This document shows, one piece after another, positions 21,388 through 31,859 of a stretch of DNA of 64,000 nucleotides (position 1 is its first letter; each line of letters starts with the position of its first letter). The position numbers and the translations under genes were made by a program. The notes under the pieces were generated by a model. The model did no database searches. It was not told the origin of the DNA and saw nothing but the letters and a program-made list of their open reading frames with translations. The stretch covers positions 54,655,136-54,719,135 of the forward strand of contig NC_134017.1 in NCBI RefSeq assembly GCF_040712315.1, written 5' to 3'. The DNA is from Castanea sativa (lineage: Eukaryota; Streptophyta; Magnoliopsida; Fagales; Fagaceae).

Positions 21388-23400
21388 ATGGCAGGCCTAG
21401 GTTCTCACCATGCAGAATCACAGGGATTACAACCGGAGGATCATTTCGAGCGTCTTGAGCGTCAAAGGGATCGTCAGAGAAGTGTCCATACAGAATACCC
21501 CAGGGCTAGCCATACTCAGGGTGGGGGTAGCACCACCCACGAGGATGGTGCTAAAGCCATGCAGAAGGAGATTGGTCGTTTGAAAAGAAAGTTGCGCCAT
21601 GCCAGACGTAAGTCTTCACCGTCCTCATCTAATCCTTCTTCAGAGGAAGTCTGGGGAGGTAGTTATAGCTCAAGGTCATGCTCACCCCCCAGCGCAATGT
21701 CCTCTTGTGAGGAGGACGACCAGCCAGCTCGCAGACGCAAAAAGCTTCCTTATAGGGGCTTAGGGAACGATGCTATGAGTCGGGCGTTGCACCAACTCTC
21801 CAAATCTCCATTTTCACGGAGGATTGAGAAAGGGAAGCTTCCCAGGAGGTTCACCCAGCCTACCTTTACCATCTACAATGGCCGGACTGATCCGGTGGAG
21901 CACGTGAGTCACTTTAACCAGAGGATGGCGGTGCACTCTCATAACGAGACTTTGATGTGTAAAGTTTTCCCCTCTAGCTTGGGACCTGTTGCTATGAGGT
22001 GGTTCAACGGCCTTAAATCGGGGTCTATAGGTTCGTTTGGGGAGCTCACTAGAGCATTCGCTTCGTGGTTCATTACGTGTAGCAGAGTACCTCGGCCACT
22101 GGACTCGCTGCTATCCATGACCATGAGGGAAGGGGAGACGTTGAAAGCATATTTCGACCGGTACTGGGAAATGTTTAATGAAATAGATGGTGACTTTGAT
22201 GAGGTGGCGCTCAATACCTTTAAGGTAGGTCTTCCTACTGATCACGACTTGAGAAAGTCTTTGACCAAAAAGCCCGTCCGCAGCGTATGTCACCTCATGG
22301 ATCGTATTGACGAGTACAAAAGAGTAGAGGAAGACCAGCAGCAAGGAAAGGGTAAGGAGAAGGTTATCCCGCAGGAGAGAAGGGATTTCAGGTCGGACAG
22401 ATACCACAACAACAAGCCGAGGAGAGATTACATCGGTCGATCCGGCTCGGCAGTAACTCAGGCTGTGAACACTGTGTTCCGAGAACCAATACACCAATTG
22501 CTAGAGAAAATTCGTAAGGAGCCCTTCTTCAAGTGGCCTAGTAAGATGGCAGGAGACCCTGCGAAGAGGAATCAGAACCTCTTTTGCCAGTACCATCAGG
22601 ATGTGGGCCACACTACCGAGAACTGTTGGACCCTTTGGAACCACTTGGAGCAGCTTGTCAGTGAAGGAAAACTGAAGCAGCACCTGTGTCAACCCAATCG
22701 GCAGGGCAGTCAATCCGGCTCAAACAATCAGAGGAACAATTCATCTCGGCCGGTGTTAGGAACAATTAATGTTATTTTTGCTGCACCTGGCAGGACCGGC
22801 TTGGGTCCCACCAGGGTGATGGCAGTTTCACATCCTCAGGCCGAGGAGTCAGGCTGTAGGCCGAAGAGGTTGAAGCTGAATTTGCCCGTCTTGGGATTTT
22901 CCGATGAGGATAAGGTGGGGACTATCCAACCCCATGACGATGCTCTTGTAGTTACTTTTAGGATAGAGAATTATGATGTAAGGAGGGTGATGATTGATCA
23001 GGGCAGTGGTGCAGATATCATGTACCCTGATTTATTTAAGGGGCTAAAGTTGAAGTTGGAGGATCTCACTCCTTATGATTCACCACTCATAAGTTTTGAA
23101 GGAAGAGCCGTTGTGCCGAAGGGACAGATTCGTCTACCCGTTCAATCTGGTTCAGAAACGGTTGAGGTGGATTTCATTGTGGTTGACGCGTACTCCCCAT
23201 ATACAGCTATCCTCGCCAGGCCATGGCTGCACGCCCTAGGAGCAATCTCCTCTACCTTACATGTTAAGGTCAAGTTCCCCTCGGGGGAATATGTTGAAGA
23301 GATCCTCGGCAGTCAATCGGTGGCCAGGCAGTGCATATCGGCTGCAGTGCTGCACCAGACGGAAGCCGAGTCTTCGGCTTTAATCACCAAAGACTTATAG
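21388..23400 (+). CDS. Gag-protease of the Tat element, 670 residues
   Basis: Encodes the capsid/nucleocapsid precursor and aspartic protease. Start at ATG 21388, 47 bp after the LTR. Visible: a charged, Ser-rich N-terminus; a Retrotrans_gag region at about residues 170-320 (MRWFNGLKSG, ETLKAYFDRYWEMF, VGLPTDHDLR); a basic linker; a zinc-like cluster from Cys400 (CQYHQDVGHTTENC, a CHHC variant); and the protease active site at Asp537 in DQGSGADIMY, where Gln replaces the Thr/Ser of the usual D-T/S-G. The frame is open throughout. It ends in TAG at 23398-23400, with RT continuing in the same frame directly after, so a full Gag-Pro-Pol product would need the stop bypassed. Confidence 0.9.
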   Translation: MAGLGSHHAESQGLQPEDHFERLERQRDRQRSVHTEYPRASHTQGGGSTTHEDGAKAMQKEIGRLKRKLRHARRKSSPSSSNPSSEEVWGGSYSSRSCSPPSAMSSCEEDDQPARRRKKLPYRGLGNDAMSRALHQLSKSPFSRRIEKGKLPRRFTQPTFTIYNGRTDPVEHVSHFNQRMAVHSHNETLMCKVFPSSLGPVAMRWFNGLKSGSIGSFGELTRAFASWFITCSRVPRPLDSLLSMTMREGETLKAYFDRYWEMFNEIDGDFDEVALNTFKVGLPTDHDLRKSLTKKPVRSVCHLMDRIDEYKRVEEDQQQGKGKEKVIPQERRDFRSDRYHNNKPRRDYIGRSGSAVTQAVNTVFREPIHQLLEKIRKEPFFKWPSKMAGDPAKRNQNLFCQYHQDVGHTTENCWTLWNHLEQLVSEGKLKQHLCQPNRQGSQSGSNNQRNNSSRPVLGTINVIFAAPGRTGLGPTRVMAVSHPQAEESGCRPKRLKLNLPVLGFSDEDKVGTIQPHDDALVVTFRIENYDVRRVMIDQGSGADIMYPDLFKGLKLKLEDLTPYDSPLISFEGRAVVPKGQIRLPVQSGSETVEVDFIVVDAYSPYTAILARPWLHALGAISSTLHVKVKFPSGEYVEEILGSQSVARQCISAAVLHQTEAESSALITKDL

Positions 23401-23406
23401 CAATTA
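23398..23406 (+). promoter_or_regulatory. Candidate stop-codon readthrough signal UAG CAA UUA
   Basis: The gag-pro frame ends TAG and is followed at once by CAATTA. UAG-CAR-YYA is the established leaky-stop consensus first defined in tobamoviruses, and UAG CAA UUA is its type member. Downstream codons stay in frame with RT. The alternative is a decayed CAG (Gln) codon, since three other nonsense codons occur further on in pol. Confidence 0.5.
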
Positions 23407-26400
23407 ATAGCTCCTGATGCACCTGTAGTGGTGACAGGAGAGGAGGCCCATTGTGAGGAGTTAGAGAAGTTTTTGATAGCCGATGCTCCAGAGAGGTTCT
23501 TCCAAGTTGGCATACGCTTGCCGCACCAGGAGAAGATGGAGTTGTTGGAATTTCTGAAAGACAATATCGATGTTTTTGCGTGGGATCCTTATGAGGCTCC
23601 AGGTGTAGATCCGAGCTTCATTTGTCATTGTTTAAACGTCAATCCTGCCATTGTTCCGAGAAGGCAGTCACCTCGGCGTTCTTCCAAAGAACATTCCGAG
23701 GCTGTGAAGGAAGAGGTGCTCAAACTCAAGAGGGCCGGGGCTATTAAAGAAGTTTTCTACCCCGAGTGGTTGGCGCATACGGTTGTGGTTAAAAAGAAGA
23801 ATGGAACGTGGAGAGTATGTGTGGACTTTACAGATTTGAACAAGGCCTGCCCCAAGGATTCATTCCCAATGCCGCGTATTGACCAGCTTGTGGACGCCAC
23901 TGTCGGGCATCCTCGTATGAGTTTTTTGGATGCCTTCCAGGGTTACCATCAGATTCCATTAGCATTGGAGGATCAAGAGAAGACTGCTTTCATTACTCCG
24001 ACAGGGAACTACCACTATAAGGTCATGCCATTTGGGTTGAAGAATGCTGGGGCTACCTACCAAAGAATGATGACCAGAATGTTTGAACAGCAACTAGGGA
24101 AGACCATTGAGGTATATGTGGATGATATGGTGGTGAAGAGTAAAACAATACCTTCACATGTGAAAGATCTGGCTAACACCTTTCAGGTGCTAAGAAAGTA
24201 CAAGCTGCGCCTTAACGCCTCAAAGTGCTCTTTTGGCGTGGGGTCTGGAAAGTTCTTGGGATACATGATTACTCATAGAGGCATAGAGGTAAACCCAGCG
24301 CAGGTGAAGGCTATTCAGGATTTGCAGCCGCCTCGGAACCCAAAAGAAATCCAGAAATTGACCGGAATGATCGCCGCACTGAACAGATTTATATCTCGGT
24401 CAGCTGACCGGTGCCGTCCTTTCTTCCAGTTGTTGAACAAGTGGAAAGGGTTTCAATGGACCGAGGACTGCGTGTTAGCTTTCCAACAGCTTAAGTAATA
24501 TCTTTCTCGGCCACCCATTTTGTCTCGCACCGAGGCGGACGAGGTCTTGTTTGCTTATCTGGCAGTGGCCGTCCACGCGGTCAGCCTGGTCCTCATAAGG
24601 GACGAAAGCGGGGTGCAAAGACCAGTCTACTACGTTAGTAAGTCTTTGAATGAGGCCGAGGTGTGCTACCTACTCTTGGAGAAAGCACTTCTGGCCATAG
24701 TTCATGCCACGCGGAAGCTTCCTCATTATTTCCAGTCCCACACTGTGGTAGTCCTGACCCAATTGCCCCTCAAGGCAGTGCTGCGTAGTGCCAACTACTC
24801 TGGCAGGGTGGCAAAGTGAGGAACCATTCTGGGGGCCTTTGACGTTAAATACAAGCCTCGCACCTCGGTGAAGGGCCAGGTCCTCGCTGACTTGGTGGCA
24901 GAGTTTACCGAACCATTGTTAGAAGAAACTCTGAAAGAATCACACATGGATGGAAAATCAGTTGGTGTTATCACGGCCGCAGCAATTCCGACTAGGAAAA
25001 TGTATGTGGATGGGGCAGCTAATCAGAGAGGGTCTGGTGTCGGACTTGTCCTGATATGCCCTGAGGGAATTGTCTTCGAAAAATCTCTAAGGCTATCATT
25101 CTCGGCTACTAATAATGAAGCCGAGTACGAAGCAGTCTTGGTGGGCATGAACATGGTACATAGGATGGGTGGAAAGGAAGTCCATGTGTTCTCGGACTCT
25201 CAGTTAGTGGTCGGCCAGGTCACGGGGACCATGGAGGCTAGGGACCCAAGAATGCAGGAATATTTGGCCCAGGTCAAGCGTCAGCAGGTTAAATTTGACT
25301 CCTTCGTCTTAGCTCACATTTCTAGGAGTGGAAACACCCATGCCGATTCTTTGGCTACGTTAGCAACGTCTTCGGCTCAGGGTTTACCCAGGATTATCCT
25401 TGTGGAGGATTTGCTAGAGCCAACTCTTACCGCTGTCAATGCGGCTCGCATCCATCTAATAAGGCCTGGACCTAGTTGGATGGACTCGGTCGTATCTTTT
25501 CTTAAGAACGACATCCTTCCTAAGGACAAGTCTGAAGTGGATAAGGTACGTCGAAAGGCGCCACGTTTCTGGTTGTCCGAGGATTAGAAACTGTACAAAC
25601 GATCCTTCTCGGGACCGTACTTGTTGTGTGTACACCCGGAATCAACGGAAACGCTTTTGGAAGAATTGCATGAAGGGATCTGTGGAAGCCACACTGGGGG
25701 AAGGTCCTTAGCCCATAGAGCCCTGACTCAGGGTTATTGGTGGCCTAATATGCAGAGGGAGGCTCAGGACTATGCTAGAAAATGTGATCAATGCCAGAGG
25801 TTCGCCCCTAATATTCATCAACCTGGAGGGGTTCTTAATTCTCTCTCCAGTCCTTGGCCTTTCGCACAATGGGGATTGGACATAGTGGGGCCATTTCCGA
25901 GAGTAGTAGGTAACAAAAGATGGCTGCTCGTAGGGACGGACTACTTCACTAAATGGGTCGAGGCTGAGCCTTTAGCAAATATCAGAGACGTTGATTCCAA
26001 GAAGTTTGTTTGGAAAAATATCGTCACTAGGTTCGGAATACCACATACGCTTATATCAGACAATGACGTTCAATTTGATAGCAAGGCTTTTAGGAAATAT
26101 TGTGGTGATATGGGCATCATAAATAGATACTCCACCCTAGCTTATCCTCAGGGAAATGGGCAAGCCGAGGCCGTTAACAAGGTCATAGTTAGTGGGCTCA
26201 AGAAAAGGTTGGACGATGCAAAAGGCAGATGGGTAGAAGAACTCCCACATGTTCTGTGGACATATCGGACTACACCGCGCAGGTCCACGGGAGAAACACC
26301 ATTCTCTATGACTTATGGAGCCGAGGCGGTTATACCTCTGGAATTTGGTTTTCCCACCCTGAAGACGAGTTCTTTTAGCCCGGAGAATAACAATGGACTC

Positions 26401-26715
26401 CTGGAGAAAAGTCTTGATTTACTTGAGGAACGACGTGAGGCAGCTATGGTCCAAATGGCTTATTATCAACAGAAGCTAAAACGGAGATATGATGCCCACG
26501 TGAAGCTAAGGCCACTCGCACCTGGGGATCTTGTACTAAGAAAATTTGTGGGCACTTCTAAGAACCCAGCTTGGGGTAAGCTAGGACCAAACTGGGAAGG
26601 CCCCTATCGCATTGTTTCAGTAGCTGGCATAGGGTCATATCGGCTAGCTGACCTAGATGAAAGAATTGTATCACGCCCATGGAATGTAAATAACCTTAGA
26701 AGGTATTATTATTAA
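23401..26715 (+). pseudogene. Pol of the Tat element (RT, RNase H, second RNase H, integrase), three internal stops
   Basis: One continuous frame, in phase with gag-pro. RT: WRVCVDFTDLNKACPKD, FPMPRIDQLVD, LPFG-type MPFGLKNAGATYQ, and YVDD at 24115-24126. RNase H follows with ALLAIVHATRKL but looks degenerate. A second, archaeal-type RNase H has MYVDGAANQRGSG (about 25000), NNEAEYEA and FSDSQLVVGQ. Integrase: CDQCQR zinc pair, GLDIVGPF, ISDNDVQF, QAEAVNK, and a WEGPYRI chromodomain-side module, ending NNLRRYYY. In-frame stops are TAA 24496-24498, TGA 24817-24819 and TAG 25585-25587; each is explained by a single C-to-T or G-to-A change. The catalytic residues survive, so the damage is recent. 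Confidence 0.9.
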
Positions 26716-26774
26716 TAAAATGTGCTTTTGTTAGTTAACATTTCAAAGTTATAAGTACCTCTGGAGCTTGCAGT

Positions 26775-27202
26775 GTAGTCCTCGGACCACAAACCTTGTG
26801 GAAATTGATATCCTGTCATTTGTTAAACAGAACCTTAGTTATGCCGGGTCCTCGGACCTCCTACTTTGGAAAAATTAACATTTGAAGTTACTATTCTTAA
26901 GAGTCAAACAGAAACTTGGTTAAGTGTAGTCCTTGGACCACAAACCTTGTGAAAATTGATATCTTGTCATTTGTTAAACAGAACCTTAGTTATGCCGGGT
27001 CCTCAGACCTCCTACTTTGGGAAAATTAACATTTGAAGTTACTATTCTTAAGAGTCAAACAGAAACTTGGTTAAATGTAGTCCTCGGACCACAAACCTTG
27101 TGAAAAATTGATATCTTGTCATTTGTTAAACAGAACCTTAGTTATGTCGGGTCCTCGGACCTCGTACTTTGGGGAAATTAACATTTGAAGTTACTATTCC
27201 TA
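26775..27202 (+). repeat. 151-bp tandem repeat array, nearly three units
   Basis: Units start at 26775, 26926 and 27077 (GTAGTCC), spacing exactly 151 bp; the third breaks off near 27202. Each unit contains GTCCTCGGACCAC and GTCCTCGGACCTCC or near variants, the same TCCTCGGA core that recurs in the LTRs. Unit identity is high, apart from a few substitutions and one A indel. Confidence 0.95.
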
Positions 27203-27643
27203 ATATCTTGTCACTGTTCTTATTCTTATCACACGTTTTGTGCAAATCAGTATCTTACCATTCATTAATCTGGATCTTAAGTTCTATATCTTTAAGTATT
27301 AAACAAATTTTTGTAAGGAATGGTCCTCGGACCTTACATCCTACTAAAAGCAATACCTCAGATTACAAAGGTTTAACCATCATGTGAGTTTTCTAACTAA
27401 GGCATTGTTTAATATTCAAACTAAGTCATACGGCTGTTTTGAAGTTATAGTTGTTTGATTGGTGGAGTTAGACTTATTTATTCTGTTCTCCCTTTAACTA
27501 TTTATTAGTGAGAACTTTCATGACAAGCACAAAAAGAATAAAGTAGAACAAATACGACATGAATGAAAGTTGAATAAAAATGTTCTTTATTAATTATATA
27601 CATAAAAAAAAGGGGAGGAGTACAAAAAGTTCTATCCTAGGCC
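27203..27643. other. Tat internal spacer between tandem repeats and antisense gene
   Basis: No frame of note on either strand. It includes another GGTCCTCGGACCTTAC at about 27322. It would lie 3' of the antisense gene and could hold its polyadenylation region. Confidence 0.6.
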
Positions 27644-30159
27644 TTAAGCTTGTGCAGGGGGGTCTTGGAAGGAGCTGCTGCCAGCCTCGGTACTCTTCAG
27701 TTCCAGCTCAAAGGTGGACAAAACTTGCTTCCCTTTGTCTGTTGAAGGGATGAGGGGCTCCATGTCTTGAACTTGCTCCTTCTCGGCGCCATCACACTTG
27801 TCCTTCTCTTTATAGGAACCTTCAGGTTCTGTAGGATCAGGAACAAGTTCTTGCATCACAGGAGGAAGGGCAGGAGAGGCTGCTACAGGAGGGTCTTCTA
27901 TCTCCTGTATGTCTAGGGGAAGCCAGATGTTCTCGGGCTTCCTCAGCTCGGAAGCTGGAGGAACCCCTGCTGCATCCATGGCCTCTCCCTAGACCTGTTG
28001 ACAGTACTCTCGGCACAATGCCGCGAAGGCCTCTGTCAACTGTTCTTGCGTTCTAGTTACGCCCTCCTGATAGCTGGCCTTCTTCGCGGCCTCCAGTGCG
28101 AGCTTATGGCTGCGAGCCTCCTCCTTCATTTGCGTAAGCTCTTTCTCCAAGTCAGAGCGTACTTGTTGGGCTTGAGAGAGCTCGTCGTCCTTTTGGCAAA
28201 GGAGCTTACGCTGCCCCTCCACTTGGGTCTCCATCATCTTCAAGCTGGCCTTGTCACCATCTCTCTCTCTTTTCAAGTCGGCCAGCTGCGACGTGATCTT
28301 CCCGTTCTCTGCTAGGGCCTGGCCTAGGGACTTTTCTGTCTCCTGCCTTAGCTCTTGCTCCATCCCCGCTCGCTTCCGATGGTCCTCCACAAACTTCTCG
28401 GCCGTGAAAACTTCTTGGATGGACTGCAAAAAATGTTAGGAGGTTAAAAATGGTAAAGTGTCTACAAATGAATCTAGAGTATAAGTGTAAGATGGAACTT
28501 ATCAGAGCTAAACCCCTTTTTAACGAGAGGAACAGCTGCGGCTGGCCTATCTTCTCCAAGGTTTCCATGTCCTTGGGCAGCAGAAGAGGACGCTCCAACA
28601 CCTCGGCCAAGTGGTGGGCGTGGCCTTGTTGGATTGCCCTAATGCTGGAGTGGCAGGGAATTGGTGCGCCATCCAGTCTCAAGTCAGGAGACCAAGTAGC
28701 TGGTGCTCGGCGCACCTCGGCCACGTCTCTGATCTCCCCGCTTTCAACTGAGCGGGCACGCCCTTTGCCCTTGTCCAATTTCTGCTGCTGGGCCGGCGCG
28801 AGCTGTTTCATCTTCTTTTGTTTTTCACCACCAGCCCCTCGGCCTTCGCCTTCCTTTTCTTCTTGGGATCTTCGGCCGGAGGCTTGGGGTCGGCTGGAGG
28901 AGGAGGTGGTGGTGGTAAAGCCGGGGGAACTTGGGACCCCCTCGTTCCCTTCTTTGCCACTCGTGCGCCTCTCGCAGTCATAAGGTCCTTCAGCTCGTCC
29001 ATCTCTTCTTCAAAGGAGCTGTCGTCTGGACGCGCTATCACTAGACCCGCGATCCTAGAGGCCTCGGCTGCTTCTTCTTCCTCATCGGAAAGAACAACGA
29101 ACGGGCTTCCGCGAGGTCGTGGGACGTCCTCGAGTTGGAACCTGTCTATCTCCTCGTCCAACATGTTTGACGAAGACACCTGCTCCTCTGGGAAAACTGT
29201 TGCCTGAGAGTGCGTGGCGAGGGGAATTGCCGCAATAGGACGATGGTACAGAACGGTGTGAGGGGCGTCAAGAATGTCGTGGTCAGCCAAGAAGTGGGGT
29301 CGGGCTACGTGAATCCTCCTACGCCTTCGGTCACCCGCAATTATTGCGTTCTCGATCTCCTGGAAGTACGAAGAGATAGGGTTGTACCCTAGTATCAAAT
29401 GAGCCGCCCTAACTTGTAAGTCTTCGCTGACGAACACCTCGAAGCATAGCACTTGATTTAAATCGGCAACGTTGCAATGGCTTAAACGTGGGCGCACGAG
29501 TTGCTTATCTGCAAAAAAGACATCAAAATAAACAAACACGGTCAGATTCGTAGGATATGCAATAAATTAAAGTTAGACGCTCAAGTAAATGCAAATGCAC
29601 ATTTATAGACGTTAGAGGGAGTTATGAGGTGGAAAGTTAAATCCTAAGGTGTCGCACCTGGATCTCCCCACTCAACTGGGCAGTGGGGGCTGTCGTGCCA
29701 GTTGCCAGAGACGATGAGGTAGTCATCCTTCATGCCTTTATTAGACTTGGGCAAACAGGAGATTAACCTAACTACACTGGAACGGGATTTGATGTAATAA
29801 CCTACATTGGTAAGTTTATGGCACTCGTACATGAAAACAACGTCGTGCTAGGTAAGATTGAGACCCATCTGCTCGTTTAGAGCGTCGACGCTACCTAAAA
29901 CTCTAAAAACGTTGGGAGTGCATTGATCGGGACACAACCGGTGGTTGCGGAGGTACTCCCTGGTTACGGGTTTCATTGGGAGGGTCATCCCACCTTCTAC
30001 GAAGGCGACCATTGGGATGATGACCTCTCTGGTTTTCCTAGAACCGGCCACGACTTCCGCCGGGCAGTATTTTAAACCTACGTCGCTGGGAATGCGATAC
30101 TTGGCCCTAAAACCTTCCATCCCAGCGGCACTATCTACTAGACACTTAAACTTTCCCAT
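27644..30159 (-). pseudogene. Spliced antisense gene inside the Tat element (plant transposon-associated protein), broken
   Basis: Runs opposite to pol. Likely exons: 30159-29658, 29508-28503, 28423-27644. The first intron (29657-29509) has GTGCGA...TTTTGCAG and joins in phase. The second (28502-28424) has TTTTGCAG at its 3' end, but the donor position reads ATAAGT instead of GTAAGT. Exon 1 encodes a conserved-looking domain (MYECHKL, VGYYIKSRS, LISCLPKSNKG) like the domain described as putative plant gypsy-type transposon protein. Exon 2 has an acidic stretch, a Pro run and basic KKKRKAK, suggesting nuclear entry. Exon 3 is a long coiled coil. Lesions: TAG 29850-29848, a frameshift near 28820, TAG 27991-27989. 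The function is unknown. Confidence 0.7.
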
Positions 30160-30649
30160 CAGAAAGAAACGAAAGACTAAGTTCTAAGAGGGGGAACAGT
30201 TAGAAGGGGAGCCGAGGACAGGATCCGAGGAGAAAGGGTTAAGGAAAAAGAATAAGAACTTACAAATTTCAAGTTGTGCGAATTTCCACGGATTTCTGCA
30301 GACAAAAGGTGATTACTGATGTTTTGATGGGATTAGCCTCTGAGGAAATAAATGAGGGCGCAGGTTCCCGAAACGTCACGACGTGCGGGAAGCGGCCTCG
30401 AAATTGCATTTGTCCCGCCCAAATTTTCATGGAATAACAAGGGCCGTCGGATGCTCATCTCACCGTTGAACGTGGGGGACAAGGTGTAACTTACGCTAAT
30501 AAATGCGCGCGTTTTTGAAAATAAAACCGTTAAGTGGCATCCTCTGGAACGCGAAACGGTCTCCACAAGTGCAATTATTTACAAAACGTGTGGGGTAAGT
30601 CCTCGTTGAATCAAAACCCTATTTTTCTCCTCGGATGATGAAAAATAGA
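30160..30649. other. Tat internal region upstream of the antisense gene
   Basis: Lies 5' of the antisense ATG (30159), so it would hold that gene's promoter. TCCGAGGA and CCTCGGATG motifs occur at about 30223 and 30630. No clear TATA box was recognised on the minus strand. Confidence 0.5.
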
Positions 30650-30664
30650 GCTTTGAGGGGCTAT
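30650..30664 (+). promoter_or_regulatory. Polypurine tract of the Tat element
   Basis: GCTTTGAGGGGCTAT directly precedes the 3' LTR and includes the GAGGGG core expected to prime plus-strand synthesis. Confidence 0.7.
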
Positions 30665-31425
30665 TGTGGGGAGTAAAAGGACCCAAGTGGGCATATGGGC
30701 CTTTGGGCTGTAGCAAGGAGGACCGACCTGCTCTTAAGCTAAGAATCTGTTAGTACTGCGAATCGGTCCATACGCCGAGGGTTCGAGGACACATCCGAGG
30801 GTAAGTTTCTCCTCGGATAGACCCAGGAGAACTCGAAACTTCACTATGAAGGTCAAGGCAATATTCCGGAAAGATTGTTGGTTAAAGGGGGGAAATCTTG
30901 AATCTTCGAGGTACACCGGTGTTAGAAAAATACCAAAAGCAAAGGCTGCCACCTCCACATTAAAAACTCTGCACCTACCTCCCTGGCCGCATTAATGGGG
31001 AAGTGACCCCTGAACAGTAGAACTGAAACTTCTGGTCACTATTCAAAGGCACTAAGAAAAGAAATATCTTGGAGGGAGGGGGTTGGAGCAACACGTGAAT
31101 AAAGTATCAGGAAAAGAAGTATTTAAGGGGGATGAACGCCAAAGAAAAGGGGGGGGGTCCAAGAAACAAAGAAAGAAAAGAAGAATTGTAACCTTTAAGA
31201 AAGAAAGAGAAATAATACAGAAGTAGTCCTCGGCTCACGTCCGAGGAGGTCTATTTGCAGTTATCATTTGTTATTTACAAGTGTGTGCACATCTTAGCCT
31301 GTTATTAAGTTCTCAGTACTTCTAATCTAGATTTCAAGCCCACACTCTACAAATTTCATTGTTTAAGGCTCATTGGGCCTAAGCCCGTGATTGTCTTTGG
31401 GTCCAGGTGCAATTGTGCACTTACA
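30665..31425 (+). repeat. 3' LTR of the Tat element
   Basis: Same 761-bp length as the 5' LTR, with about 21 substitutions, mostly C/T or G/A transitions. It ends CTTACA and is followed by the TATAT target duplication. Confidence 0.95.
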
Positions 31426-31491
31426 TATATGCTTATCCAGTGTCTATTCATTTAGCATTTGCTGGCCAAATATGTACGCTGAAATTCTAAG

Positions 31492-31628
31492 GACCATTTG
31501 GTAGAGGAGTTTGAACTAAGTTATTTGTAATTTTTTTAAAATACATGTGGGTGAAAATATGTGTAAAACGTATGTAAGATTGTTTAAAATTTAGTAGAAT
31601 AGGTTTGAACGACTCTACCAAACAGGCC
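31492..31628. mobile_element. 137-bp MITE with CTAAG target duplication
   Basis: The ends are inverted repeats: GACCATTTGGTAGAGGAG on the left and the complement of CTCTACCAAACAGGCC on the right. CTAAG flanks both sides (31487-31491, 31629-31633). The size and termini suit a hAT-like MITE. Confidence 0.7.
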
Positions 31629-31633
31629 CTAAG

Positions 31634-31850
31634 TCCCCGTTTGATTTGCGTTTTAGAGCCCAACGTCTGCGTCTGGCTTTTTTTTTTTTTTTTTTACCAG
31701 TGCCTGGTGCACTGTTCATGGGATATGAACAGTGCATCAAGGCAAATGAACAGTGCACTGTTCATGTGAACAATAACTGAAATATATATATTTTTATTAT
31801 TTTCAGTTTTTAACAAAATAAGCGATATTCAAAAGCACACTAAATGTGTT
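31634..31850. mobile_element. MITE of the GAACAGTG family, copy 2
   Basis: Immediately follows the 137-bp MITE. It shows the same order as 2820-3035: GTTTGATTTGCGTTTTAG, a T18 run, repeated GAACAGTGCA/TGCACTGTTCATG, then ATTTTCAGTTTTTAACAAAATAA. GAACAGTGCACTGTTC at about 31750 is itself palindromic. Confidence 0.55.
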
Positions 31851-31859
31851 CCCAGTCTT

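Larger units (their letters stand above)
20581..31425 (+). mobile_element. Complete Ty3/gypsy element of Tat type, 10845 bp
   Basis: Two 761-bp LTRs (20581-21341, 30665-31425) are flanked by a perfect 5-bp target duplication, TATAT (20576-20580, 31426-31430). Inside, in order: primer-binding site, gag-pro frame, RT, RNase H, second RNase H, integrase, a 151-bp tandem repeat array, an antisense gene, and a polypurine tract. The doubled RNase H and long 3' region with extra genes are known Tat-lineage traits. By hand count the LTRs differ by about 21 substitutions and 2 single-base indels (about 97% identity), so insertion is fairly recent. Pol has three nonsense codons beyond the one at the gag-pro end, so the copy is probably non-autonomous now. 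Confidence 0.95.

Noticed and set aside
21939..22713. Minus-strand frames opposite gag
   Set aside because: Shadow frames of the gag-pro CDS.
27998..29392. Plus-strand frames opposite the antisense gene of the Tat element
   Set aside because: Shadows of the coiled-coil and basic exons; composition and lack of motifs do not support them.
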